From the NCBI GenBank assembly GCA_963678135.1, contig OY782667.1:1054001-1118000 (forward strand): a DNA stretch of 64,000 nucleotides, in the 5' to 3' direction. Below are positions 15,001 to 20,390 of this stretch, piece by piece. The position numbers and the translations under genes are program-made. Source of the DNA: JAHJKV01 sp963678135. Its GTDB lineage: Bacteria; Desulfobacterota; Desulfovibrionia; Desulfovibrionales; Desulfovibrionaceae. The notes under the pieces were generated by a model, which saw only the letters and a list, made by a program, of their open reading frames with translations, did no database searches and was not told where the DNA came from. Position 1 is the first letter of the stretch, and the number at the start of each line of letters is the position of its first letter.

Positions 15001-17040
15001 GTTGTTGGTGTCGATAGTACTGATAAGATGTATGTATATAGTTTTGCAAAGAGCTACTTAGATACTTATGTAAAAGATAATGCTTTAGGTGGTTCTGATT
15101 ATGATGATCTTGATAGCGATACTTTAGACGCTTTAACTTATCGCTTTAGTGATGATTTTGCTAATGATATAGTGGCTTGCGGTAGCAATGATGAAGGCTA
15201 TGGTACTTTATGGGAGCTTACAGATCCGGAGACAGTTCCGGCAACTTGGGACAAAGTTTCAGTTGACAATGCTCCAATAGCTAAATCCCATCTTGCGGAC
15301 GCTGTGAAGGTGACTACCGGTGAGGAAGGTAGCGAAACGACTAATACCTATGCGGTTGGTTCTTCTGATGACAATGCCGTAATCTTTGATTTCACAACTG
15401 GTGAGTCAGTAACGCTTAGTGAAAATAGCTCTGTTGCTAACGCTATATCTGATGATGCAGCACTTATTGTGGGTACTGTGAAGACAAACCCAACTGAAGG
15501 CTATATTTGGAAAAATCCTGATACTACAACTGCTATAAGCAGCAGCGATACTTGGGATTCTATCTCCCTTGGTTCAGATACCACGGCTACAAATATTAGC
15601 ATTCGTGAAGATTCTACCAGTGATTATTATGTCGCTGGTTCTAGCTCAGGCAATGCTGCGTATTGGACAGGAACAACTTCCTCAACTGAGGATGAGTGGC
15701 AGGCTAGCGAAACTCTCTTGACGCTTGATGCTGGCTTGGGAGCAACTTCCTCGGAAGGCCTTGGGGTGTATGCTGAGGATGCAGATAATATTATAGTTGT
15801 GGGTTCGTATACCGGTGCTGGTGATACTGCAGGCTGTTTCATTTGGTGTTCTACTGCTACGCAAGCTGTAACAGTTGATGGCGAAACCACAAACTTAAGT
15901 TTAGCCGTGAGCCTAGCTGATTTTGATGCAGACTATTCTTCACTTGTGAGTATCTCTGATGTACAGGTGAAAGATGGTAAGATTCAAATTCTCGGTTCTG
16001 ATGCAGATGGTAAGAGTAAGTATTTCCTCGAAGTTGCTTTGAGCGAAGTGCAAGATGTTGTGGGTGATGCGGATGCTTATGATGATGCCCTGAATACTGA
16101 CAGTGACTCTGTAGTCTACTATCGTTTTGATACAGGTGCTGGAAAGAGTGAGGGCTCTTATGCCATAGCTTGTGGTAGCAGTGGGTCTGATATGGGTACA
16201 TACAGTATCAGAAATGCTGAAGGTGGCTGGGATGAAGTTACTACCCCGTATTACAGCAAGTCTGCATTCTATGATGTCGTGACTGTTGCTACTGCTGATG
16301 ATGTCGAGACATTGTATGCTGTTGGACAAAAGAGCTATACAGAGGATGATAAGACTACCACCACTGCTACTCGCTTTAACTTAACAGATGGAACATCTGA
16401 GCAAATATCTACAACAGATGGTTCTGTGGCCTATGGGCTTTCCCCTGACGGTAAGGTTGCTGTGGGGCAGGCTTCAGGTGATGCTTATGCTTGGGGCTAT
16501 GTAAGTAATGATGATGATACCAGTTCATGGAAGGCGACACAGTTTAGCTATCCTGAGAACTCAACCGCAGATTATGCTGCCAAGGCTGTTTCCGGCTTGA
16601 ATACTACGCATACGACAAGTTCTTCATATACCGTGGCTGGTAATCATAAAAGCATGGCCTGTTACTGGAACTATAATATAGGTGATGCGGATCATACCTT
16701 TGCGAACTACCTGTATTTTGCAGAAGCTCTTGGCACAGTAACATCTTCCTCGGTAGAAGGTATTACAGACGATGCTTCGGTCATGGTTGGTTACTATTAT
16801 GATGCTGGTGACGATGATAACGATCCTGGTAATAGAGCATTTATCTGGAGTACGGTTGACGACAAAGCTCAAAAAGGGATTGCAGTTTCCTTGAGCGGTG
16901 CTTTGGGGGAAACTGCGGATAACTGGACTTTAACCAATGCCACGGACGTGCGCATTGCAGATGATAATGCAATTTGGGTTATTGGAACTGGTAAATATTC
17001 AAATGTAGACAGTGTGTATGTAATGAACTTCCCTAAGGGT
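1..17040 (+). repeat. About 17 tandem ~1-kb coding repeats in the autotransporter passenger
   Basis: The YAVG landmark recurs near bases 1, 910, 1891, 2856, 3875, 4925, 6031, 7070, 8090, 9115, 10200, 11226, 12265, 13360, 14380, 15345 and 16313. The spacing is 965-1106 bases and always keeps the frame. Each unit contains six shorter modules of about 40-60 residues, each with one 'aVG/vlG' strand and one aromatic 'A-x-W' or 'F-x-W' strand. Insertions and deletions between units fall mostly in Asp/Thr/Asn-rich loops. Confidence 0.85.
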
Positions 17041-18189
17041 CAAGGCGATCTTGATAAGTATATTGAGAAGCTTGAGGAGGGCGGAGAAGACTACACAGGA
17101 GGTACTGGTGGCGGAACGGAAACTAAGCCGGAGGAGAATGATAATGATAGTGGAGCTGGAATAGCTTCCTTAGAAGAATTAAGTGAAAGCATTTCCGCCA
17201 TTTCAGGCATAAACCTTGCAGCACTTGGCCTGAGCAATACTGCGCTTGATAATTTGCACTCTGTGTTTGTGGACGATGTTGTCACTCCGGCAATCAATAG
17301 CTTAATGGCTCAGGCTGATGAGGAACCTGTAAGTTCTGGTCTTGCTTCTGGTAACGACAATACAGGCCACTTGGATGCTTGGCTTGTGGGTACTATGACC
17401 ACTAGTGCAGAGTTAAATGGTGATGATTTAGGCTTGCGTGGTGGACTTGGATTGACTTGGAAAACCGGTCATGACTTTGACCTTGGGCTTGGAGTGTTTG
17501 CTAATAGCCGTGATACTGAAATGCCAAACGATGGAGAGCAACGCTTAAAAGCAGTTGGCCCGGGTGTCTTTATTGCATGGGAACCTGAAGATAGTCACTT
17601 ACAACTCAGTATGCGTGCCTTGTGGCAAAAGTTTGATATAGAAATTGATCGTGCCTATCATAGTGGAAGTAAACGCGTAGTTGCCTATGGTGCTACTGAA
17701 GCAGAAGTCATTGCTTTTGCTGGACGGGCACAGTGGGCAGCACGTTTGGATGAAGGCGTTGTGTTTAGCCCGTTTGCGGAACTGTCTTGGCAAAAAATGG
17801 TTATAGATGGATACGATGAAGACGGTGAGGCTTCAGCTTTTGTACAGGGTACTATTGGTGGACGTACTGAAAGGTCTACCCAGCTGAGACTTGGAGCAAA
17901 CTTGAATACAAAGTTGACTGAGGCCTTGAGTGCTTGGACATGGTTTGCATGGAATCACCGCTTTGAAGATCATTACAGCCCCTTTACTGCTTACTTCCCT
18001 CATACAGGTAATAGCGAATCTGTTGCTGCACCAAAGGATACGGATTGGGGCGAAGTTGGTTTTGGCTTTAAGTGGGAATACAAAGAGGGCTTGTTCTTTG
18101 TGTCTCGCGTAGGCTTTGCCTTTGATTGCCAAGATGGAACAACACCTGATTTAACCGCAAGCTTTGGTGTGAACTGGCGCATTTGGTAA
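1..18189 (+). CDS. Giant repeat-rich autotransporter adhesin-like protein, 5' end missing
   Basis: The reading frame is open from base 1, so the visible part is 6062 residues and the true start lies outside the window. The passenger consists of tandem units of about 340 residues, rich in Ser, Thr, Asp, Gly and Asn. Landmarks recur once per unit (AYAVGEKDGKATFFDYS, AYIWTN, AAYWTG, FIWD, IWVLG, YRFD). The short hydrophobic-x-G plus A/F-x-W modules resemble HAF-type extracellular repeats. After the last unit (about base 17040) come a Gly/Thr/Glu-rich stretch and a helical linker. From about base 17371 there is a beta-barrel of about 270 residues that ends in NWRIW with a terminal aromatic residue, as in type Va autotransporter translocators. 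Likely surface-exposed or released; adhesion is an inference. A Rho-independent terminator follows. Confidence 0.9.
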   Translation, partial: AVGKKDGKATFFDYSKDGTHTSIELSATSGITAKGISSTGKLVVGDDGTNAYVWINTGSLTTAGDWGSPKALAGGSSAYAVSGVHDTDKYTVVGASSSQAAYWVGTASTSDAGWNAAKTIGFAIDGVTVTSSEALAVSDNASVIVGSYNTDDFFIWADTKVYVDGNPTALDEAIELSGNTFESVSDVRIVTGTDDDTIYVLGTGTSGVLTKDWTRSAIDKALVKSQVGDIAYVTPSATVSYTYRFKSSVTANSKANAIALGTGSDGLGLYWTQTGTDDWTAGAWAYFKNATLYDVVINDTAKTAYAVGEKDGKATFFDYSETNTTHTGQSHTLSTTAGSVAHGMNSDASAVVGNDGTTAYIWTNNDSLPTFSSWTQNEIGAGKAWDVSSLNSAKYTVVGSSVVDGTTANRAALWTGAGSSWSDPTFLAFVSTKVTDSVGYAVSADGSIMAGTHTDNGTTSAFITNTTKGAELILDSESKIIPVGLSTTELSGLSGFTSITDVSTDGTDIYIVGKDSDGKVKVASLKNQSLLDTLDDTDKVPANTGMPATTFASANARYRFDDNIGGTVSINSTDYSGIIATGWVDDTIYKHMGTVWKGDTTDTNKWSKVEAINVYYSSSEFYDAANGGTNSYAVGTKTYSDSKSYAAIFTLSGTSKGAYTKLSSTERSKAQGISKDAKVVAGTIDTGAYVWTGNFSSDASATETLLAATGTAYAVSGEHDSKYTIVGQSGSNAAYWTGSGSTWTAVTSGDHDIDFASIGATTTITSSEARAVADDGSVIIGKYNSDSFFIWKDMADTTKVYLDSTPTDLAKAMDLATVLDDNTFESVQDVKVSGSTIYVLGTNSSGAYIKTISKTDLDAFVFKNVVGEIDFVTPSATVSYAYRFNSSTDATLSKANAIALGTGSDDLGLYWTNENWNETDGDNWTAGSKASRVYFTDATLYDVVIDTTAKTAYAVGEQDGKATFFDYSDADGSTHKGESVTLPALGDATAKGMSADAKLVVGNDASYAYLWINNGSLTTSTDWKAKFLSASSANAVSGEHDTDKYTVVGANSSNKAAYWVGTASIDDTDWNSAKELLFATSSTMTSSEALAVSDNGRVIAGSYETANTGSTDDFFVWAYTTDSVYIDSSSTSLAQALDLSSYGVSGLKTLHDVRIVSGGGIWVLGADSDGIAVVQQVKDGTTALTADLLRLEVLKNYVGDDLLATNGTIKSYKFDSTTNALGKGDTIALGANVKTTGLYWTQTGTDNWTAPSNITSPQSTDVYFTNATLYDVYYKDVVTNEGTVDEVTTRTAYAVGEKDGKATFFDYSDADGSTHKGESVQLSTTAGSVAHGMSSDAKAVVGVASSNAYIWTNSTADLSSGWSSGTSLGAGSAWAVSDLIDPDETKDDDEYYTVVGTSDSKAAYWTSYIEDATTQWTAAKTLDFGSLSATSSTAYGVSANGEFIVGSYNSDAGSFVWDAKNNIERRTDGYNSDVNIAVDLATFLESDDGPNLDLTGIVLSKATDVRIQTGVEYEELDAENKTITVTTDLIWVLGHESNSKSTYLYSFRRDIFDEYVADILNVDTTYANGSNKTMRFSDTLGTEAGAQLIALGQNTTGYGICWTLQDASADSLVWNNVKDEIYYKSSLFYDATKVTVDSTDYIYAVGTKDSKATFFNFAGEKISKDTDTDNVINNSYITLSTKADSSANAISSNADLVVGTDGTEATVWSMAFTTKTYNTTEYTELSYTSHALTTTGGNAWAVSNLIDPDGTADTGDEYYTVVGSSKVDISETTTPNFVDWATYWTGGASTSSDDWQASLKTLDFATGLSGADSVAYGVATYGTDSNYLIVGEYTSGGFIWDSSKATPSSLFVDGKGVDLNCAIDVTTAGFDFGADNTISSVVDVRVAGDKVYLIGVDDFSVGYVSTGLDLTAIQGKIDAAIEKRRTDGYSDDYAAANVRYRFASSVNTTDTGDFAYVIAAGKATEVTGQSMGTVWTLADASTGTKAGQATDTQVYYENAVFNDAVVYNAKTYAVGAQDSTDDSIDNKKATIFNITDHTVATTLTNAADNSSANAISSNADVIVGQNNSNATLWTYNTGTSSWNSDTSLGTGTAWALALNGSNYVVVGQSGTDTTGKAAYWTGSASTSSDDWQASLKTLDFATGLSGADSVAYGVATYGTESNYLIVGEQSSGGFIWDSSKATTDSLFVNGEAVDLNCAIAVKDEVAGTDAEFAGFSFSLDTGATLDKIADVRVVGSDVYLIAVDNNKKAYVANSTLSAIQDKIDNAITKRRTDGYSDDYAAANVRYRFASSVNTTDTGDFAYVIAAGKATEVTGQSMGTVWTLADASTGTKAGQATDTQVYYENAVFNDAVVYNGKTYAVGAQDSTDDSTDNKKATIFNITDHTVATTLTGAVAGSSANAISSNTEVIVGQNNSNAYIWTGAGSWSTTKDLGTGTAWGLALNGSNYVVVGQSGTDTTGKAAYWTGSASTSSDNWQASLKTLDFATGLSSTGSVAYGVATYGTESNYLIVGEQSSGGFIWDSSKATTDSLFVNGEAVDLNCAITVKDEVAGTDAEFAGFSFSLDTGATLDKIADVRVVGSDVYLIAVDNNKKAYVANSTLSAIQGKIDNAITKKRTDGYSDDYAAANVRYRFNTTLGTETYDYLIAVGKATEITGQSMGTVWAKTGTSDWTKKGEATDTQVYYENAVFKDAVVYDSDTYAVGTQDSTDDSTDNKKATIFNITDHTVASTLTGATAGSSANAISSNTEVIVGQNNSNAYIWTGAGSWSQAKDLGTGSAWDVSNKDTASNKYTVVGASDGKATYWTALSSDNETVWQASKQELVFATEKVSSSEALAISDDASLIIGKYNLIESATVDQFFIWGKTTGSIYLDGDPTILAQAIDIDSIDDYSAFLNTTDSKLSLSSIMDVRIDDDDSIWVLGADGYNNVFVSKLQRSIAGATEYENITLSVLSNLVLKALVGDTSKSSGNTEMYKFDSATTGLTRASAIALGYNPKTNGMYWTNAWNSTDGDSWTAGSTASKVYFEDTVLYDVAINKTAKTAYAVGEKTVGGDRCATFFDYSDVDGTGAVGTAKSVTLSTVDGSRAQGISSDAKAVVGIVDSNAYIWINSGTLTTASDWKSASLGTGSAWDVVQTSSQAIEVTGGDNYNEYAYTVVGQSSSTAAYWTGSVQVTDAATPVTTIDFENAMTLAFDDSLGATSSTAYGVSSDGKVIVGQYRTSSGYSGFISDLDSATSYILDEKAQILPVALSLNYFVNDPDNKFSTDYSGLASFAKITDVRVADSTVYILGTKNDGTMLLSQISSADLTTAGQAESNTLPGPATTFAANSDMTYKFASTVNTTGDGTGTNDYIIASGYVDNATNGHMGTAWTYSGTAFDKKVIVDADKDVYYSNSQFYDATNNDTTTYAVGTKDYTVGEKGTTTAGTYATVFNLNDGSYTKLSTATSTATGIAADGLLISGNVGTDAYVWMYNTSDSSWGDKKLDAGKAWAVSDVNGTSYTVVGENGGNAAYWTGIYTTDITDISWSAANTISNFVEDLADFDSATSLVTASVAYGVSSDGNYIVGTYESTAGDDCFIMNRNQGYPDIDEFGASTILPVTLSFDDLTTYNVNLSNLTSFDKVTDVRVNNGTIYLLGEDSGSMYVTSLSEAEFNTAVSNAATQYAAELGELKTAFNTSGVHYRFGTSDLGAAYTLDTLTLDYLLAAGKNADNQGMLWQPKTSSGWENVGSNYKYWNSTFYDAYSDGTNTYAVGQKLYRTDANDTGKYYAYFFVLNTGSEESIALSSVEDTYATAISSSKNYVVGADDTNAYVWYNNGTLSTQADWHEHKLGAGTLNAISKDNSGYTVVGSSQKYIGTTGEPNNVAWATYWTGSTTNWSDPILIQFAQDNNLDSTDDVTSSEAFAVTEDASVIVGKYTASSTSNFFIWTKTNDSLYLDGDPTALAQALNLSKYAEFTDLSTISDVKIASDNSIWVLGAEDGGDVFFAKLHNSANTGNLSTSNLLTDARNALVGSDHTYASALTSKTIAAYKFDSKTGAATRANLIALGGASADTKVGLYWTQAGTDNWTAGSTASNVYFRSAVLHDVVINETAKTAYAVGEKKYTDGNSYATFFDYSDVDGTGSVGTAKSVELDATTADKTNTTEYNIATKSSVAHGLAYDGTKATVAVGSLTTEKTMTDASTPTDTYAYVWTNSGALTDTDNWDSGDWTAYNLGTGEAWDVALNGSNYVVVGQSDDNAVYWTSAGTTWTNAKAKTLSFDSAITTVGDSVAKSITTYGTSDYLIVGNYGTNNSFIWDSSSSEGEYVYVNGTQEYFNCAIDLSTAGFSFDGTITGITDVRVADDNVYLIGVDDSDNAYVSAGLALSGIQGKIATANENLRTNTYSNDYVAANIRYKFDSALGGTVAIDSVDYDGIMAAGSTASNMGTVWTMTSTSTGTKIAEDVYYTASVFSDAASDGTTTYAVGVKDYDTETEKGTAAVFNLTTPAVATVLKDADGANLTSGSSANAISSDATVIAGTDGTNAYVWAGKGSWTAYNLTTNDSGNPSSGTAWDVSNLIDPDNTKANDEYYTVVGQSDGKAAYWTGSGSTWSAANTLTFVSAPSNSVAMGVSGNGEVIVGTADSSLFLWDYASGVEYTSYNGTEVVTEKKTIAVSFSDLGLSGFTTATDVRITTGTDSKEYIWVLGSNASGAYVTSFLRSTLSTKVDEILEDNPDYSQPSTSFDDALTANADNIMYRFDATLGGTYNFDGTDYASLIAVGKSQDKSGTLWKADSTADEKWSKISSAFYSTSQFYDATQVTTKTYAVGYMENTAYVFTLDDGKATQLSSTNGSAARGISTDAEVIAGVDGGNAYVWTGKDSWTATSTLGAGEAWAVSNLNGSDYTVVGASVSKAAYWTGTKGTDSITWSAATTLDFDSAIDGPDSSVAHGVSEDGTVIVGQYKYTEDDTSYTSCFIWDSSSAIVDGEQSANIAVDLVTVLDEVNSTTTGLNLKDATDVRVTGTGESKTIWVVGVDSTDKMYVYSFAKSYLDTYVKDNALGGSDYDDLDSDTLDALTYRFSDDFANDIVACGSNDEGYGTLWELTDPETVPATWDKVSVDNAPIAKSHLADAVKVTTGEEGSETTNTYAVGSSDDNAVIFDFTTGESVTLSENSSVANAISDDAALIVGTVKTNPTEGYIWKNPDTTTAISSSDTWDSISLGSDTTATNISIREDSTSDYYVAGSSSGNAAYWTGTTSSTEDEWQASETLLTLDAGLGATSSEGLGVYAEDADNIIVVGSYTGAGDTAGCFIWCSTATQAVTVDGETTNLSLAVSLADFDADYSSLVSISDVQVKDGKIQILGSDADGKSKYFLEVALSEVQDVVGDADAYDDALNTDSDSVVYYRFDTGAGKSEGSYAIACGSSGSDMGTYSIRNAEGGWDEVTTPYYSKSAFYDVVTVATADDVETLYAVGQKSYTEDDKTTTTATRFNLTDGTSEQISTTDGSVAYGLSPDGKVAVGQASGDAYAWGYVSNDDDTSSWKATQFSYPENSTADYAAKAVSGLNTTHTTSSSYTVAGNHKSMACYWNYNIGDADHTFANYLYFAEALGTVTSSSVEGITDDASVMVGYYYDAGDDDNDPGNRAFIWSTVDDKAQKGIAVSLSGALGETADNWTLTNATDVRIADDNAIWVIGTGKYSNVDSVYVMNFPKGQGDLDKYIEKLEEGGEDYTGGTGGGTETKPEENDNDSGAGIASLEELSESISAISGINLAALGLSNTALDNLHSVFVDDVVTPAINSLMAQADEEPVSSGLASGNDNTGHLDAWLVGTMTTSAELNGDDLGLRGGLGLTWKTGHDFDLGLGVFANSRDTEMPNDGEQRLKAVGPGVFIAWEPEDSHLQLSMRALWQKFDIEIDRAYHSGSKRVVAYGATEAEVIAFAGRAQWAARLDEGVVFSPFAELSWQKMVIDGYDEDGEASAFVQGTIGGRTERSTQLRLGANLNTKLTEALSAWTWFAWNHRFEDHYSPFTAYFPHTGNSESVAAPKDTDWGEVGFGFKWEYKEGLFFVSRVGFAFDCQDGTTPDLTASFGVNWRIW
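5770..8330 (+). repeat. Near-identical recent duplications of the passenger unit
   Basis: The stretch from 5770 recurs almost base for base from 6808 (offset 1038 bases, 346 codons). It recurs again, more diverged, from about 7837 (offset 1029 bases, 343 codons). The stretches around 6340-6790 and 7370-7830 are also nearly identical, including synonymous positions. Other units in the gene share mainly motif-level similarity, so these copies point to recent unequal crossing-over or gene conversion. Confidence 0.8.
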
Positions 18190-18210
18190 GATTAATTGAG
18201 AGTGGAAACA

Positions 18211-18250
18211 AAAGGCACGTCCTAGTACATGGGATGTGCCTTTTTTGTTT
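18211..18250 (+). terminator. Rho-independent terminator of the autotransporter gene
   Basis: A hairpin with arms AAAGGCACGTCC and GGGATGTGCCTTT (one G-T pair) and a short loop is followed by a run of T. It starts 22 bases after the stop codon. Confidence 0.85.
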
Positions 18251-18351
18251 TAGAGAAAGAAGAAGCGAAGAAAAAAGAACGGAGTGGTCGTAAAACGGAA
18301 ACGAGGCGCGGTATGTCCGTGCCTTACACAGGAGACAGTATTGCCTCCTTC

Positions 18352-18478
18352 GTCATTGTGGCGCGGAAGTCGCGACAGTCCAGCACTTTGCACAGTGTGG
18401 TAGTACATTCCTCTCTGTCATTCTGCGCGAAGTCGCAGAAGTTCGTGCCTTGCATATCGTGAAAGTGTTTCCCCCTCC
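18352..18478 (+). repeat. Two tandem copies of the dispersed hairpin repeat
   Basis: Copies start with GTCAT at 18352 and 18417, 65 bases apart; a third starts 62 bases further at 18479. Each has a small hairpin (second copy TTCTGCG...CGCAGAA) followed by a spacer containing a TTTGCACAGTGTGG-like segment. The inverse complement of that spacer recurs near 43060-43090. The spacer is therefore part of the repeated unit. Confidence 0.7.
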
Positions 18479-18650
18479 GTCATTCTGCGCGTAAGTCGCA
18501 GAATCCAGCAGAGCCGAGCTGGGAGGCTTTGACGCAGTAGGAGAAGAAGCAAGAAGAAGGGAAGACAAAGAAAAGGAAAAAAGGAAGAAGAAAAAGAAGA
18601 AAAGAGAAGAAAGAAGAACTGGATCCTGCGACTTACGCGCAGGATGACAA
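18479..18650. repeat. MITE-like composite with inverted hairpin ends and a polypurine core
   Basis: The left end (18479-18508) and right end (18619-18650) are inverted copies of the same repeat of about 30 bases. The left hairpin is ATTCTGCG...CGCAGAAT (18482-18504) and the right is ATCCTGCG...CGCAGGAT (18623-18645). The stem differs by paired changes. The roughly 110-base core is almost pure A and G on the plus strand, with no coding potential. A second, similar composite lies at 51899-52030. Confidence 0.6.
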
Positions 18651-18750
18651 GAAAGGGAGGTGGTACAACAAAAAATGGGAGCAGGATGACAAGAAGGGGA
18701 GGTGGTACAGCAAATAATGGGCGCAGGATGACAAGAAGAGGGCAGGCGTC
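18641..18750. repeat. 42-base stepped partial copies of the repeat end
   Basis: AGGATGACAAGAA recurs at 18641, 18683 and 18725, exactly 42 bases apart, with a conserved spacer containing GGGAGGTGGTACA. These are half-copies of the hairpin repeat in tandem. The rest of the spacer up to 18797 shows no gene. Confidence 0.65.
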
Positions 18751-18797
18751 GCTTGGTGAGGTGTTTATGATGAGAAAGAGTAGGGAGATTATATTTT

Positions 18798-20195
18798 TTA
18801 GCGTTTAATAAGCCCGTATTTTTTCAATTTATACTGCAAAGTACGACGACTAATACCCAAGGCATCCGCTGTTTTTTCTCGGTGTCCGGCAAAGCGGTTC
18901 AAGGTTTCAACAAGAGCTTTTTTTTCCGCGCTCCCCAAGACTTGTGCTGTATCCAATACTTCTTGAGCTTGCAGTGTATCCTGAGTTTGCAGGTTTTCCT
19001 GAGCTTGTAGTGTTTCCTGCATTTGCAGTATTTGCGGTGGCAAAAGTTCTGGATACAATTCATCCGCGCGAGAAAGTATCAAGGCTCGCTCCAGCACGTT
19101 CTCCAGCTCTCTGACATTACCCGGCCAGTCATAGGCGTAAAGAGCATCTAAAAAAGCAGGTGTTACCGTGCGGATATGTGTATTGTTTTTATCTCCGAGT
19201 TTACGAAGTAAAAAGCTGAGCAAAAGCGGAATATCTGCTAAACGCTCGCGCAAGGGCGGAATATTGATTTCCAAAACAGCAAGCCTATAATAGAGATCTT
19301 CCCTAAAATTTCCTTGTGCAACCTCTTTTTGAAGATTTCTATTTGTTGCAGCCACAATGCGTACATCCACGGGCAGTTCAGCAATACTGCCCAAGGGTTC
19401 CACGGTTTTCTCCTGCAAAGCACGCAACAGTTTGGCTTGTACATTTGAAGGCATTTCGCCGATTTCGTCTAAAAAAAGAGTCCCTTTATGTGCAAGCGTA
19501 AATCTCCCTGGCTTATCTTTCACTGCTCCGGTAAAGGCTCCTTTTACATAGCCAAAGAGTTCAGATTCAAGAAGATTTTCAGGAAGAGCAGCACAGTTTA
19601 CTTTGATCAAGCTGTGAGCTGCTCTGTTGGAGGCTGCGTGTAATCCTTCGGCCACCAGTTCTTTTCCCGTACCTGAATTTCCAGTGATAAGTACGGTGGC
19701 TTCGCTTGCCCCTGCTTGCTCTATAAGCTCGCGAACTTGTACCATAGCAGGACTTGTACCAATGAGTGTATGGCTTTTTGCCTTTATATCTTGCTTGAGT
19801 TTGGCATTTTCTTTGAGCAATCTGTAGTAATCATAGCTTTTATTGAGCACGGTTTTGAGTTCTTCGTTATCTGCCGGTTTGGTTAGGTAATCAAAAGCAC
19901 CCATTTTCATGGCTTCTACGGCGCGTCCTACGCTCCCATAGGCAGTGAGCAAAACCACGGGTAGCTGTGGCGTGTGCGCGTGGATTTTTTTTAGCAGGCT
20001 CATGCCATCCATACCGGGCATACGCATATCCACAAGCGCGGTGTGTACTGTTTTGTGCAATAAAGTTTCCAGTGCTGCGTCTCCATTTTCTGCTTCACAC
20101 ACTGTCCAGCCAACATCTTCAAGCACGGCACGAACCATTTGCCTATGTCCGGCTTCATCATCAACAACAAGCAGTGTTTTTTTTGTATCCTTCAT
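18798..20195 (-). CDS. zraR: Sigma-54-dependent response regulator, NtrC/ZraR family
   Basis: 465 residues with the full NtrC layout. The receiver is at about 5-120, with the acidic pair DD at 12-13, phospho-acceptor Asp56 (VDMRMPG) and a conserved Lys in TKPAD. The AAA+ domain is at about 145-375, with Walker A GNSGTGKE (Asn where Glu is usual), the sigma-54 contact loop GAFTGA and Walker B LFLDEIGE. A Fis-type helix-turn-helix sits at the C-terminus (EKTADALGISRRTLQYKLKK). Between AAA+ and HTH is a Gln/Glu-rich linker of six-residue repeats. The gene lies 195 bases after the histidine kinase. Its likely target is the sigma-54 promoter upstream of the zraP-like gene. The ZraR name rests on the neighbours; the inducing signal is not proven. 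Confidence 0.88.
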   Translation of the reverse strand: MKDTKKTLLVVDDEAGHRQMVRAVLEDVGWTVCEAENGDAALETLLHKTVHTALVDMRMPGMDGMSLLKKIHAHTPQLPVVLLTAYGSVGRAVEAMKMGAFDYLTKPADNEELKTVLNKSYDYYRLLKENAKLKQDIKAKSHTLIGTSPAMVQVRELIEQAGASEATVLITGNSGTGKELVAEGLHAASNRAAHSLIKVNCAALPENLLESELFGYVKGAFTGAVKDKPGRFTLAHKGTLFLDEIGEMPSNVQAKLLRALQEKTVEPLGSIAELPVDVRIVAATNRNLQKEVAQGNFREDLYYRLAVLEINIPPLRERLADIPLLLSFLLRKLGDKNNTHIRTVTPAFLDALYAYDWPGNVRELENVLERALILSRADELYPELLPPQILQMQETLQAQENLQTQDTLQAQEVLDTAQVLGSAEKKALVETLNRFAGHREKTADALGISRRTLQYKLKKYGLIKR

Positions 20196-20390
20196 ATTGT
20201 AGACCCTTGCACGGTAGTTTGATTCACTTTTTTTAATTTCTCTTCGAGTACGTTCGATATTGAGGATAAGAACCCCATCAGGCTTGCCCTGCCACCCCTG
20301 TCGCCGGAGGGGAATTGAAGAGGATTGCCTTTTTTCTTTGACAATAATTTACAATAATCTTAGTTGCTTGTTTCTATTGTGAGCACGTTT

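Noticed and set aside
18352..18750. Regularly spaced repeats as a CRISPR array
   Set aside because: Spacers are themselves conserved and repeat lengths vary; no cas genes are present; the units are hairpin elements.
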